The notes under the pieces were generated by a model. That model ran no database searches. It had not been told where the DNA came from and was given only the letters and a program-made list of their open reading frames with translations. Source: JAJPKK01 sp963747835 (GTDB lineage Bacteria; Pseudomonadota; Alphaproteobacteria; Rhizobiales; Xanthobacteraceae). Taken from it: a DNA stretch of 64,000 bases. The stretch lies in contig CAVVGO010000007.1 in assembly GCA_963747835.1 (NCBI GenBank), positions 310,001 through 374,000 on the forward strand. Direction: 5' to 3'. A program made the translations under genes and the position numbers. Below are positions 1 to 8,287 of this stretch, piece after piece (positions within the stretch are counted from its first letter, which is position 1; each line of letters starts with the position of its first letter).

Positions 1-1
1 C

Positions 2-226
2 GATAAGCTGCACGTCACGGAGCGCTGGCGGATGATCGAGAACGGCAAGAAGCTGGAAATCCTTCTAACCATCGAAGACCCGGCCACGTTCAACCAGCCC
101 TGGCAGGCGTTGCGGCAGTACAATCGCGTGAACCGGACCTTCTCGGAAGACATCTGCTCCGAGAACAATGTCAACCCGTTCGGCACCGACTACGGCACGC
201 CGGTGGCAGAGAAACCGGATTTTTAA
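2..226 (+). CDS. C-terminal end of an unidentified protein (cut by window edge)
   Basis: The frame is open from base 2 and ends at a TAA at 224-226, giving about 74 C-terminal residues. The piece starts within a region reading KLHVTERWRM, followed by a beta-rich stretch (KKLEILLTIEDPATF) and a QPW motif. An ATG at 32 is internal to the open frame and is probably not the start. I recall similar C-terminal ends in uncharacterised secreted proteins of Hyphomicrobiales, but I cannot name a family from this fragment. The next gene begins about 250 bases downstream, and nothing is recognisable in between. Confidence 0.55.
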   Translation, partial: DKLHVTERWRMIENGKKLEILLTIEDPATFNQPWQALRQYNRVNRTFSEDICSENNVNPFGTDYGTPVAEKPDF

Positions 227-473
227 GGCATGCGCATCAGAGCGGATTCCGGTCAAGCCTGAAAACTAGGAACGTTCTCGTATTCCTGTGGCGAAAGAGT
301 GTAGAGGGTGACGCTAGCTATAAATTGGGGCCGCGATGACGTCGTTGCCGATCCAAAATTCCGGCAGCAGCCCGAAAAACCCTGGGAACGCTGTGGAAAT
401 TGAGTATGTTGAACAAACGTCGTCAGGCAAACGCGGCGCGCTTGGTGCGGGCCCCACAGGGAGGAAGCGGATC

Positions 474-1232
474 ATGAAAACGGCCGGCGAGGCGCGATTT
501 GTGGGCAATTGGATGATGGCCTTGATGGCATTTGTAGCGGCCGCTTTTGTCACCGTTCCAGTGCACGCGCAGGATTACCGTGCGCTGTTGGCGGCGCCGG
601 ATCGCAGCGCCGCTGACCTGGAGAACGACAAGCGGCGCGATCCAGTTGGTATGCTGAATTTCATTCAACCCCGCACCGGCATGAAGATTCTCGATATGGG
701 CGCCGGCGCTGGCTACAGCACCGAGTTGATGGCCCGCGCCGTGGGACCGACCGGCATGGTCTATGGTCAGAACCCCCCCGACCAATTCGAGAGAGCGCGT
801 CAGGCCTTCGATGAGCGCGCCAAGAGTCCCGCCATGAAGAATGCCGCACAGGACGTGCGGCCTTTCGATGATCCGGTACCGCCCGGCGTCCACGATTTCG
901 ACATGGTGACTTACCTGTTCTTCTATCATGATACGACCTACTTGCCGGTTGATCGGGCACTCATGAACAAGCGCCTGTTCGACGCCCTCAAACCCGGCGG
1001 CATTCTTGCCATTGCGGACTACTCGGCGCGTCCAGGGGACGACGTTTCGTCAGGCAAGAGCCTGCATCGAATCGATGAGAATATCGTCAAGCGCGAAGTG
1101 GAGGCGGCGGGTTTCAAACTTGTGGCCGAAGGCGATTTTTTGCGCCACCCGGAGGACAAGCGCGACACGCCGTCCTCGCGCGCCCCGATGCCGGTCGACG
1201 AGTTCATCCTCAAGTTCGAGAAGCCGCGCTGA
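474..1232 (+). CDS. Exported class I SAM-dependent methyltransferase-like protein
   Basis: I chose the ATG at 474 because GGGAGGAAGCGG lies just upstream; an earlier in-frame ATG at 336 adds 46 residues with no family resemblance. The 252-residue product has a signal peptide (hydrophobic run at about residues 14-30 ending VHAQD). A Rossmann-type methyltransferase domain follows, with motif I ILDMGAGAGYST near residue 70, a VTYLFFYHD segment, and the post-II block LKPGGILAIADYS. The family is known from proteobacterial genomes as predicted methyltransferases with signal peptides. The substrate is unknown, and how SAM would reach a periplasmic enzyme is unclear. It stands alone, with no operon partner visible. 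Confidence 0.8.
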   Translation: MKTAGEARFVGNWMMALMAFVAAAFVTVPVHAQDYRALLAAPDRSAADLENDKRRDPVGMLNFIQPRTGMKILDMGAGAGYSTELMARAVGPTGMVYGQNPPDQFERARQAFDERAKSPAMKNAAQDVRPFDDPVPPGVHDFDMVTYLFFYHDTTYLPVDRALMNKRLFDALKPGGILAIADYSARPGDDVSSGKSLHRIDENIVKREVEAAGFKLVAEGDFLRHPEDKRDTPSSRAPMPVDEFILKFEKPR

Positions 1233-1412
1233 ATTATCTTCGATGCCGTATCGGCTCGAAATATTGGCTTGCCAACTCGGCGACTGGAGGTACTGCATTT
1301 CTTTTTCGGACAAACACCTGATGGTCGCGCCACGATTCGATCGAGTGCCGGGGTCGGCATCGCTTCCGCCATCACAGGCATGAGCGGGCTTGTCTCGGCG
1401 GTGAAGGTCGAG

Positions 1413-2216
1413 ATGTCGGCCGACGCGGCGACGGCTTCGGGCATGGTGGCGGCGCAATCGCGCACGATTGCCCTCGAAGTCCGCGCCGTCCGCAAGGTCT
1501 TCAACGATCTGGAAGCAATCCGCAGCGTGTCGTTCGACGTCCGCGACGGCGAATTCGTCAGCCTACTCGGCCCGAGCGGGTGCGGGAAGAGTACGCTGCT
1601 GACGATGATCGCCGGGCTCACGCCGGTAACCGACGGCCAGATCAGGCTGGGCGGTACCGTGGTGACGGGCCCGCGCCGGGAAACCGGAGTGGTGTTCCAG
1701 TCGCCTGTGCTGCTGCCCTGGCGCACCGTCCTCGACAACGTGCTGTTTCCCGCCGAGCTCCTCAAGCTGCCGCGCGCCCCGTTGCGCGCCCGCGCGATCG
1801 AGCTGCTCCACATGGCCAAGATCGCGGATTTCGCCGGCGCGCTGCCGCGCCAGCTGTCTGGTGGCATGCGCCAGCGCGCCGCGATCTGCCGCGCCCTGGT
1901 GCACGACCCGTCGCTGCTGCTGATGGACGAACCCTTCAGCGCGCTCGACGCCATCACCCGCGACGAGATGGGCGTCGAGTTGCTGCGCATCTGGCAGTTG
2001 AACCGCAAGACAGTGGTTTTTGTCACCCACAGCATTCGCGAGGCCGTGTTGCTCTCCGACCGCGTGCTCGTCATGGGACGTAGGCCGGCGACGATGATCG
2101 ACGAGGTTGCAATCGCGCTGCCGCGCCCGCGCCAGATCGCGATGACGGAGGAGAGCGAGTTCAACCGTTACGGCCGCTATCTGCGCAAAGCCATCGAGGC
2201 TAGCCATGTCGGCTAA
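1413..2216 (+). CDS. ABC transporter ATP-binding protein, NitT/TauT family
   Basis: This is the ATPase of a nitrate/sulfonate/taurine-type importer. Walker A (GPSGCGKST), Q-loop (VVFQSPVLLPW), signature (LSGGMRQR), Walker B (LLLMDEPFSALD) and H-loop (VFVTHSIREA) are all present in order. The frame is open from 1269, but the family normally starts close to the first beta strand (IALEVRAVRKVF). ATGs at 1380, 1413 and 1443 are possible starts; 1413 gives 267 residues, near the usual size. Its 3' end overlaps the permease start by 11 bases, so the two are translationally coupled. It is the first gene of the importer operon running to 5827. Confidence 0.88.
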   Translation: MSADAATASGMVAAQSRTIALEVRAVRKVFNDLEAIRSVSFDVRDGEFVSLLGPSGCGKSTLLTMIAGLTPVTDGQIRLGGTVVTGPRRETGVVFQSPVLLPWRTVLDNVLFPAELLKLPRAPLRARAIELLHMAKIADFAGALPRQLSGGMRQRAAICRALVHDPSLLLMDEPFSALDAITRDEMGVELLRIWQLNRKTVVFVTHSIREAVLLSDRVLVMGRRPATMIDEVAIALPRPRQIAMTEESEFNRYGRYLRKAIEASHVG

Positions 2217-2991
2217 GCGCGAACGCCTGCGCGCGATAGTCTGGCCGACCGCGGTCGCGGTCGGAATGCTGCTCGCCTGGGAGATCGCGGTGCGGGCGGG
2301 CGGTGTGCGACCGGTTATCCTGCCGGCGCCATCGGAGATTCTCACGGTGATCGCTGAGCGCCGCGACGTGCTGGTCGCCAACCTGTGGCCGTCGCTTTAC
2401 ATGACGGTGATCGGCTTTCTGCTGTCGGTCGGCGGGGGCATTGCGGTCGCGATCCTGATCACCTATTCGCGCATCATGCGGCTTGGCTTCTATCCGATCA
2501 TCGTCGTCTCCCAGGTGGTTCCGAAGGTTTCGATTGCGCCGCTGTTCATCGTCTGGTTCGGGGCCGGAACGGTATCGAGCCTGATGCTGGCATTCCTGGT
2601 GGCGTTCTTCCCAATGACCATCAATGCCGCCATGGGGTTCGCAAGCGTCGACGAGGACGTGGACAAGATGGCCCGTGCCTTCATGGGCTCGCCATGGCAG
2701 ATCTTCTGGAAGATCCGCCTTCCGCACGCGCTCCCCTACATCTTCGGCGGCATGAAGATCTCGGTCACGCTTGCCATCATCGGCGTCATCGTTTCCGAAT
2801 TCGTCGCTTCGCAGGAAGGCATCGGCTACCTGATCAAGCTGTCGAGCGGATTGCTCGATACGCCGCTGATGATGGCCGCTATTGCGGTCCTGAGCGCGGT
2901 TGGACTCGTGCTCTACGGCATCATCGCGTTTGTGGAACGCCGATCGGTCTACTGGCAACCGCCGTCCGAAGTCGGCGCGGGCGGCGGCTGA
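2206..2991 (+). CDS. ABC transporter permease, NitT/TauT (SsuC/TauC) family
   Basis: A 261-residue inner-membrane permease with about six hydrophobic segments. The binding-protein-dependent transport EAA loop lies around residues 155-175 (MGSPWQIFWKIRLPHALPYI), where it contacts the ATPase. The start overlaps the ATPase gene by 11 bases. Upstream and downstream genes supply the ATPase and the binding protein, so this is a complete single-permease importer in which the permease probably acts as a homodimer. The substrate is not readable from the permease. The DUF1989 gene 23 bases downstream suggests a nitrogen compound such as a urea- or guanidine-like molecule (inference). Confidence 0.9.
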   Translation: MSAKRERLRAIVWPTAVAVGMLLAWEIAVRAGGVRPVILPAPSEILTVIAERRDVLVANLWPSLYMTVIGFLLSVGGGIAVAILITYSRIMRLGFYPIIVVSQVVPKVSIAPLFIVWFGAGTVSSLMLAFLVAFFPMTINAAMGFASVDEDVDKMARAFMGSPWQIFWKIRLPHALPYIFGGMKISVTLAIIGVIVSEFVASQEGIGYLIKLSSGLLDTPLMMAAIAVLSAVGLVLYGIIAFVERRSVYWQPPSEVGAGGG

Positions 2992-3014
2992 GCGCGTAAC
3001 TCGGGAGGTCAACA

Positions 3015-3641
3015 ATGCAAAGTCCGCTGTCATTACCGGGCGAGATCATCGCCGACGAAGTCCTGCCGGCCCGGGCCCACTGGCGCAAGCGACTCGACAG
3101 GGGAACCGTGCTGCGCATCGTCGATCTCGAAGGCTGCCAGGCAGTCGACACCTTGATCTACGACGCGGCCGACACATCGGTGCGCTACAACGCCGCTAAC
3201 ACCATGAAGCTCGCCCACAGCGTGTACCTCTCCAAGGGGTGCGTAATCTACGACGACCTCGCCCAGCCGCTGATGACGATGATCGAGGACACGGTGGGCC
3301 GCCACGATACGCTCGCCGGAAACTGCAGCCGCGAGATCAACCAGGTGCGCTACGGCCAGCCGGGCAGCCTAAGCTGCCGCGACAATTTCATCGCGGCGCT
3401 CGGCGAGATAGGGATGGGTCCGCGCGATATCGTGGCGAACATCAACTTCTTCATGCACGTGCCGGTGAACGGCGATGGTGGCGTCACCATCGCGGACGGC
3501 ATCTCCAAGCCCGGCGATTACGTCGACCTGCGCTGCGAGAAGGACGTCATCGTTGTCATCTCGAACTGCCCGCAGGAGCTCAATCCCTGCTCCGGCGGTC
3601 ACCCGACGCCGATCCGTCTGACAATCTGGCGGCCGCGTTAA
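3015..3641 (+). CDS. DUF1989 protein (urea carboxylase-associated/carboxyguanidine deiminase subunit family)
   Basis: A 208-residue soluble protein, ATG preceded by GGGAGG. It carries the DUF1989 hallmarks: GCQAVDTLIYDA, the NAANTMKLAHSVYL block, CSREINQVRYG, DNFIAALGEIGMG, NINFFMHVPV, and the C-terminal VISNCPQELNPCSGG with metal-ligand-like Cys and His residues. The family was annotated as urea carboxylase-associated protein 1/2; a pair of its members (CgdA/CgdB) was shown to deiminate carboxyguanidine in guanidine breakdown. Here only one member is present and no urea carboxylase or allophanate hydrolase is nearby, so the reaction may be different. It sits between permease and binding protein genes of one operon, so it most likely acts on the imported compound. 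Confidence 0.85.
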   Translation: MQSPLSLPGEIIADEVLPARAHWRKRLDRGTVLRIVDLEGCQAVDTLIYDAADTSVRYNAANTMKLAHSVYLSKGCVIYDDLAQPLMTMIEDTVGRHDTLAGNCSREINQVRYGQPGSLSCRDNFIAALGEIGMGPRDIVANINFFMHVPVNGDGGVTIADGISKPGDYVDLRCEKDVIVVISNCPQELNPCSGGHPTPIRLTIWRPR

Positions 3642-3685
3642 CGTGGCCGCCGATTCACGCAGCCCGATGCAACAAGGAGGACAAC

Positions 3686-4771
3686 ATGAAGCTTCAGAGG
3701 CGTTCATTCATGCACGGTCTTGGTGCCGTTGGCGCAGCCGCTGCGATCGGCATGCCGGCCACGCGAACCTCCGCGGCGACGGCGGTCAAGCTTACGCTGC
3801 CGTGGCTGCCGCTCGGCACCTACAGCTTCGTGTTCGCCACCAAGAAGCTCGGATATTGGGAAAAGCGCGGGCTCGACGTGACAATCGATCGCGGCTTCGG
3901 CTCGTCCAAGGTCTGCGTGCCGGTAGACCAGGGCCAGTACGACTTCGGCCTCCTCGATTTCGCCGCCATGGCGGTGTGCGCCGGCAGAAGCCTGGACCTC
4001 ACCGCGATTGCGGGCGTGTGGCCGCGATCCCCGATCGGCATCTTCTCGCTCAAGGAGCTTAACATCACCAAGCCGAAGGACCTGGAGGGCCAGTCGATCG
4101 GGTTCGAGCCTGGCGGCGCCGAGTTCCAGTTGTGGCCTGCCTTCGTCAAGGCGACCGGAATCGACGCCAAGAAGATCAACATCGTCAACCTCGACGCCGC
4201 GACGTTGATGCGAGCAGCCGCCGACAAGCAAATCAAGGTGGTCGGAAACTTCTTCGGCAGCATCGCCCCCACCTTCTGGGCGAATAAGATCGACATCAAC
4301 ACGATGTTCTACGACGACTACGGCGTGAAAATGTACAGCATCGTGCTCGCCTGCAAGCGCGCCACCGCCGACAAAAAGCCGGATCTCTGCCAGGCGATCG
4401 TGGAAGGCTTGATGGAGGGCCTGAAGTTCACCTACCTCAATCCCGAGAAGGCGATCGAGCTTCATATCGAAAGCCTCAAGGAGTTCCAGGGCGGCGGCCC
4501 GGCAACGCGGGAGGTTCTGTTCTTCGGGCAGGAGATCGGCACGTCCTTGGGTTTCGTGCCGTCCTTCAAGATGCACGGCCTTGGCTATATGGACCCCGAA
4601 CTCATCGACGTCGCGCGCCAGTCGGTGGCAACCTACATGGACATGAAGAACCTTCCGCCGGTAGCTGAGATGTTCAGCAACCGGTTCGTCGGCGCGGCGA
4701 AGCTCACCGACGCCGAATGGTCGCAGGTCGAGGAGCGCGTGAAGCGGACCTTGCCGTCCATGAAAGGCTGA
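3686..4771 (+). CDS. ABC transporter substrate-binding protein, NitT/TauT family, Tat signal
   Basis: The start at 3686 has an AAGGAGG site eight bases upstream; the frame is open further upstream (to 3239), but that part overlaps the DUF1989 gene. The 361-residue product begins with a twin-arginine leader (QRRSFMHG, then an alanine-rich hydrophobic stretch ending TSAA), so it is probably exported folded. The body is an SsuA/THI5-type periplasmic binding protein: KLTLPWLPLGTYSFVFATKK, GLDVTIDRGFG, and GQYDFGLLDFAA. It delivers substrate to the permease at 2206-2991. The ligand is unknown. Confidence 0.9.
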   Translation: MKLQRRSFMHGLGAVGAAAAIGMPATRTSAATAVKLTLPWLPLGTYSFVFATKKLGYWEKRGLDVTIDRGFGSSKVCVPVDQGQYDFGLLDFAAMAVCAGRSLDLTAIAGVWPRSPIGIFSLKELNITKPKDLEGQSIGFEPGGAEFQLWPAFVKATGIDAKKINIVNLDAATLMRAAADKQIKVVGNFFGSIAPTFWANKIDINTMFYDDYGVKMYSIVLACKRATADKKPDLCQAIVEGLMEGLKFTYLNPEKAIELHIESLKEFQGGGPATREVLFFGQEIGTSLGFVPSFKMHGLGYMDPELIDVARQSVATYMDMKNLPPVAEMFSNRFVGAAKLTDAEWSQVEERVKRTLPSMKG

Positions 4772-4903
4772 GTCGCACGAACGCGGCCGAAATTGCCGGA
4801 ACGTCTCACGGCTTGGCGCTGATCGCCTTTGGCGCTGCGCTCTTCTTCGTCCCCTTCTTGTGGGAAGGGGCGCGGGTCGGATGGAGCGGGAGGGGGCCGC
4901 ATC

Positions 4904-5827
4904 ATGAAGCTTGCCTTGGCGGACATTATTTCCAATTCCTATTTCCCAGCGCTGGCGGCAGTGGAATTGGGGTTCTTCCGCCGCCAGGGTCTCGACATTT
5001 CGATCGAGCTGATGTCGCCGGCGGACAAGGCCTATGGCGCTCTGGCAAGGGGCGAAGTCGATTTCGTCGGCGGGGAGGCCTACACGGCGCTTGCGGCATT
5101 TCCGCAATGGCGAGGGGTCAGGTTCCTGTGCGCTCAGGCGCAGGGCATGTACTGGTTCCTGGTCATGCGGTCGGACCTCGGGGCCAAGCGCGGCGACATC
5201 GGCATCGTGCGCGGGCGGCGTATCGGCGCGTCGCCCTGGGTGGAACTGGGCCTGCGCCGGCTGCTAGGCGCGGCCGGCATCGATCCGGTTCGCGACGCGG
5301 TCGAGATCGCGCCGGTGCCGCAATCCCTGGGCCTCAAGGTCAATTACGGTGTGACGGCTGCGCAAGCTCTGGAGGCCGGCACCATCGATGGCTTCTGGGC
5401 CAATGGAATGGGCGCGGAGATCGCGGTGAGCCGCGGCGTCGGTACCGTTGTGCTCGACGTGCGGCGCGGTGACGGACCGCCAGCGTGCTTCGATTACACC
5501 TTCGCGGCGCTCGCCGCGACACAAGGCCTGGTGGAAAGCCGCCCGGAGGCGGCCGCGGCCGCAATCCGCGCCATCGTGGCGACACAAAAGGCGCTGCGAG
5601 AAGACGTTACGTTGGCGACGGCCGTCGGGCAGAAGCTGTTTCCCGCCGAAGAGGCAAGGTTGATCACCGAGCTCGTTCGTCGCGATCTGCCTTTCTATGA
5701 CGCATCAATTTCGGAGCAGCGGTTTGACGGCCTCAATGCCTTCGCCCGCGATGTCGGCCTGCTGGTCGATCAGCCCTCCTATCAGGACGTCGTCGCCGTT
5801 CAGTTCCGGCATCTTTGGGCGGGCTGA
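4904..5827 (+). CDS. Leaderless NitT/TauT-type substrate-binding-like protein
   Basis: The 307-residue protein starts at ATG 4904 behind GGGAGGGGG; an alternative start at 4829 adds only low-complexity residues. It has the same fold family as the preceding binding protein (KLALADIISNSYFPALAAVE, LGFFRRQGLDISIEL, ARGEVDFVGGEAYTAL), but it opens directly with the first beta strand and lacks any signal peptide. It may be a cytoplasmic sensor or enzyme-like THI5-family protein rather than a transporter component, unless export uses a leader I cannot see. It lies 132 bases after the binding protein and is probably in the same operon. Confidence 0.8.
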   Translation: MKLALADIISNSYFPALAAVELGFFRRQGLDISIELMSPADKAYGALARGEVDFVGGEAYTALAAFPQWRGVRFLCAQAQGMYWFLVMRSDLGAKRGDIGIVRGRRIGASPWVELGLRRLLGAAGIDPVRDAVEIAPVPQSLGLKVNYGVTAAQALEAGTIDGFWANGMGAEIAVSRGVGTVVLDVRRGDGPPACFDYTFAALAATQGLVESRPEAAAAAIRAIVATQKALREDVTLATAVGQKLFPAEEARLITELVRRDLPFYDASISEQRFDGLNAFARDVGLLVDQPSYQDVVAVQFRHLWAG

Positions 5828-5918
5828 TTTTTTGGCGCCGACGTGATGAAAAGTAAGACTTGGAGTCCGAGCAGTAAACTGTTCCGCCGAGGCACACCTG
5901 ACGATCAAGAAGGAGCCA

Positions 5919-7541
5919 TCAGCTGCGTAGGCCGGGAGCCTCGTGGCCAGTTCGCTCCACGTATTCGGAATAGCCGCCGCCATATTGGTGGATGCCCTCG
6001 GGTGTCAGTTCCAGCACCCGATTAGACAGGGCGGCCAGAAAGTGCCGGTCGTGCGAGACAAACAGCATCGTGCCTTCGAACTGCGACAGCGCCGTGATGA
6101 GCATCTCCTTGGTCGCCATGTCGAGGTGATTGGTGGGTTCGTCGAGCACCAGGAAGTTCGGCGGGTCGTAGAGCATCTTCGCCATCACCAGCCGTGCCTT
6201 CTCACCGCCTGACAGCACCCGACATTTCTTTTCGACGTCGTCGCCGGAGAACCCGAAGCAGCCCGCAAGGGCGCGCAGCGAGCCCTGTCCGGCCTGCGGG
6301 AACTGGTCCTCAAGCGACTGGAAAACCGTGCGCTCGCCGTCCAAGAGATCCATGGCGTGCTGCGCAAAGTAGCCCATCTTCACGCTGCCACCGAGCGCCA
6401 CGGTGCCGTCGTCCGGATGTATCGCGCCTGCCACCAGCTTCAGCAGCGTGGACTTGCCGGCGCCGTTGACGCCCATGACACACCAGCGTTCCTTGCGGCG
6501 CACCAGGAAGTCCAGTCCTTTGTAGATGCTCAGATTGCCATACCCTTTGTGCACGTTCTTCAGGTTCACGACGTCTTCGCCGGAGCGTGACGTCGGCGCG
6601 AACTCGAAAAACACCGTCTGGCGGCGCTTGGGCGGCTCGACCCGGTCGATCTTCTCCAGCTTCTTGACCCGGCTCTGCACCTGCGCTGCGTGCGAGGCAC
6701 GCGCTTTGAAGCGCTCGATGAACTTGATTTCCTTGGCGAGCATCGCTTGCTGCCGCTCGAACTGGGCCTGCTGCTGTTTCTCGCTCTGCGCACGTTGCTG
6801 CTCGTAGAACTCATAGTTGCCGGAATACGCCGTCAGCGCACCGCCGTCGATCTCCACCACCTTGGTGACGATGCGGTTCATGAACTCGCGGTCGTGCGAG
6901 GTCATCAGCAGCGCGCCCTCGTAACCCTTTAGGAATTCCTCCAGCCAGATGAGGCTCTCCAAGTCCAGGTGGTTGCTCGGCTCGTCCAGCAGCATGGCGT
7001 CGGGACGCATGAGGAGAATGCGGGCCAGGGCGACGCGCATCTTCCAACCGCCCGACAGCGCGCCCACGTCACCGTCCATCATCTCCTCGCTGAAGCCAAG
7101 GCCCGCAAGGACTTCGCGCGCCCGTCCCTCCAGGGCGTAACCGTCCAGATCCTCGAAACGGCCCTGGACCTCACCGTAGCGCGTGACGATGGCCGCCATG
7201 TCGTCCGTATGGTCCGAAGCCCCCATGGCGGCTTCCAATTGCTTCAACTCGGCAGCCACGGAGCTCACCGGGCCGGCGCCGTCCATAACTTCGGACACCG
7301 CGCTGCGGCCGGACATCTCGCCCACGTCCTGGCTGAAATAGCCGATGGTAATGCCCCGATCGACGGCCACCTGGCCCTCATCGGGTAGTTCCTCGCCAGT
7401 GATCATCCGGAACAGCGTCGTCTTGCCGGCGCCATTAGGGCCGACAAGACCCACCTTCTCCCCCTTCTGGAGCGCCGCGGACGCTTCGATGAAAAGGATC
7501 TGCCGGCCATTCTGTTTGCCGATGTTGTCGAGATGGATCAT
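5919..7541 (-). CDS. ABC-F family ATPase (ribosome-associated, Uup/YbiT/YheS type)
   Basis: A 540-residue soluble protein with two ABC cassettes and no membrane segment. Cassette 1 has Walker A GPNGAGKTT near residue 35 and ALSGGWKMRVALARILL; cassette 2 has GVNGAGKST near residue 355 and LSGGEKARLVMAKML. The charged linker at about residues 245-320 (QQRAQSEKQQQAQFERQQ, then RVKKLEKIDR) is the P-site tRNA interaction motif region of ABC-F proteins. Such proteins bind the ribosomal E site and rescue or tune translation. The gene is convergent with the importer operon. The exact subfamily, and any role in antibiotic resistance, cannot be assigned here. Confidence 0.92.
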   Translation of the reverse strand: MIHLDNIGKQNGRQILFIEASAALQKGEKVGLVGPNGAGKTTLFRMITGEELPDEGQVAVDRGITIGYFSQDVGEMSGRSAVSEVMDGAGPVSSVAAELKQLEAAMGASDHTDDMAAIVTRYGEVQGRFEDLDGYALEGRAREVLAGLGFSEEMMDGDVGALSGGWKMRVALARILLMRPDAMLLDEPSNHLDLESLIWLEEFLKGYEGALLMTSHDREFMNRIVTKVVEIDGGALTAYSGNYEFYEQQRAQSEKQQQAQFERQQAMLAKEIKFIERFKARASHAAQVQSRVKKLEKIDRVEPPKRRQTVFFEFAPTSRSGEDVVNLKNVHKGYGNLSIYKGLDFLVRRKERWCVMGVNGAGKSTLLKLVAGAIHPDDGTVALGGSVKMGYFAQHAMDLLDGERTVFQSLEDQFPQAGQGSLRALAGCFGFSGDDVEKKCRVLSGGEKARLVMAKMLYDPPNFLVLDEPTNHLDMATKEMLITALSQFEGTMLFVSHDRHFLAALSNRVLELTPEGIHQYGGGYSEYVERTGHEAPGLRS

Positions 7542-7604
7542 GTGCGCGTGGCCAATGGTACAAAGCGGCGACCAATAAACGTTCCCGTGAGGCGCGCGCT
7601 CAAC

Positions 7605-7802
7605 TCAATCCTTTGGTTCGGCCTTCTTCGCCCCCTGCATCAGGCGTTTGAGCGCGCCAACGCCGATCAAAATACAGATCGCCGCGCCAATTGCGAAATA
7701 GAGGCCTCCCGAATCTAGCAAGGCTTGAAAAGCGGTACTAAATCTGGCTGTCAACCCTCCCGTTGGGGCCAGTGGCGAATTCATGGAGTCAATAGGGATC
7801 AT
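7605..7802 (-). CDS. Small single-span membrane protein, function unknown
   Basis: A 65-residue frame on the same strand as the ABC-F gene, beginning at ATG 7802; a second ATG at 7787 would give 60 residues. It has one clear hydrophobic segment (YFAIGAAICILIGVGAL, residues about 35-51) followed by a basic stretch and a charged tail (KKAEPKD), suggesting a cytoplasmic C terminus. It is 63 bases upstream of the ABC-F start. The hydrophobic pattern is protein-like, but I recognise no family. Confidence 0.5.
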   Translation of the reverse strand: MIPIDSMNSPLAPTGGLTARFSTAFQALLDSGGLYFAIGAAICILIGVGALKRLMQGAKKAEPKD

Positions 7803-8287
7803 TGTTCAGCGCGTTCTCATAGCCCGGTTTCCCGCCAAACCCACACGCTCGGGAGTGTTCACCAAAGACAACATGGCCCATGCTGAGTCAGGCGGTTTCG
7901 GCTGTCAACGAATTTGATCCGGCACTGTGGCTTGGCCAAGTGGTCCGAACGGTTAATCGACCACCTAATCCATTCTGGCCAGCTCCGCAAATCTGTCGCG
8001 TCCAACGATCCGCAGATTTGGTCGCTGCGCATTGATCCCGGTGCAATGGCTGACCAGGTGTTCCGCCAAGCCAAAGAAGGAGCCGAGTTTCAGCGTCTCG
8101 GAGTTCGCTGCTGGAATAACGAGGGGCGACGTGAAAATGTGGGGGCCCGTGGTTCTATGGTTCAGCAGAGCTGCCGTCGCCAATGGAGACGATAGCTATT
8201 CATCAGCCGGCGCCCTGCGGATTCTCAAACGAGCTGAGGGCACATTTTCGCACACTCCGGGGTGGGTCTTCGGACGCCCGATGGTCC
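7803..8287. other. Intergenic stretch, no supported gene
   Basis: Several short overlapping frames occur on both strands, but none has a convincing start site or recognisable product. No tRNA-like fold, terminator or repeat was noticed. It separates the small membrane protein gene from corA. Confidence 0.4.

Noticed and set aside
1233..1412. Possible guanidine-I riboswitch before the DUF1989 importer operon
   Set aside because: The expected conserved ykkC core was not found by eye; a covariance search could revise this.
1019..2164. Long open frame on the minus strand opposite the ABC ATPase gene
   Set aside because: It is a GC-rich shadow: Ser/Arg-rich translation, no start site, and it covers a confirmed ATPase with all motifs.
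3704..5107. 467-codon minus-strand frame opposite the binding protein genes
   Set aside because: Low-complexity translation opposite two well-supported genes; no family resemblance.
7859..8195. Short overlapping frames of 70-93 codons between the small membrane protein and corA
   Set aside because: No ribosome site, no hydrophobic or domain pattern, and competing frames on both strands.
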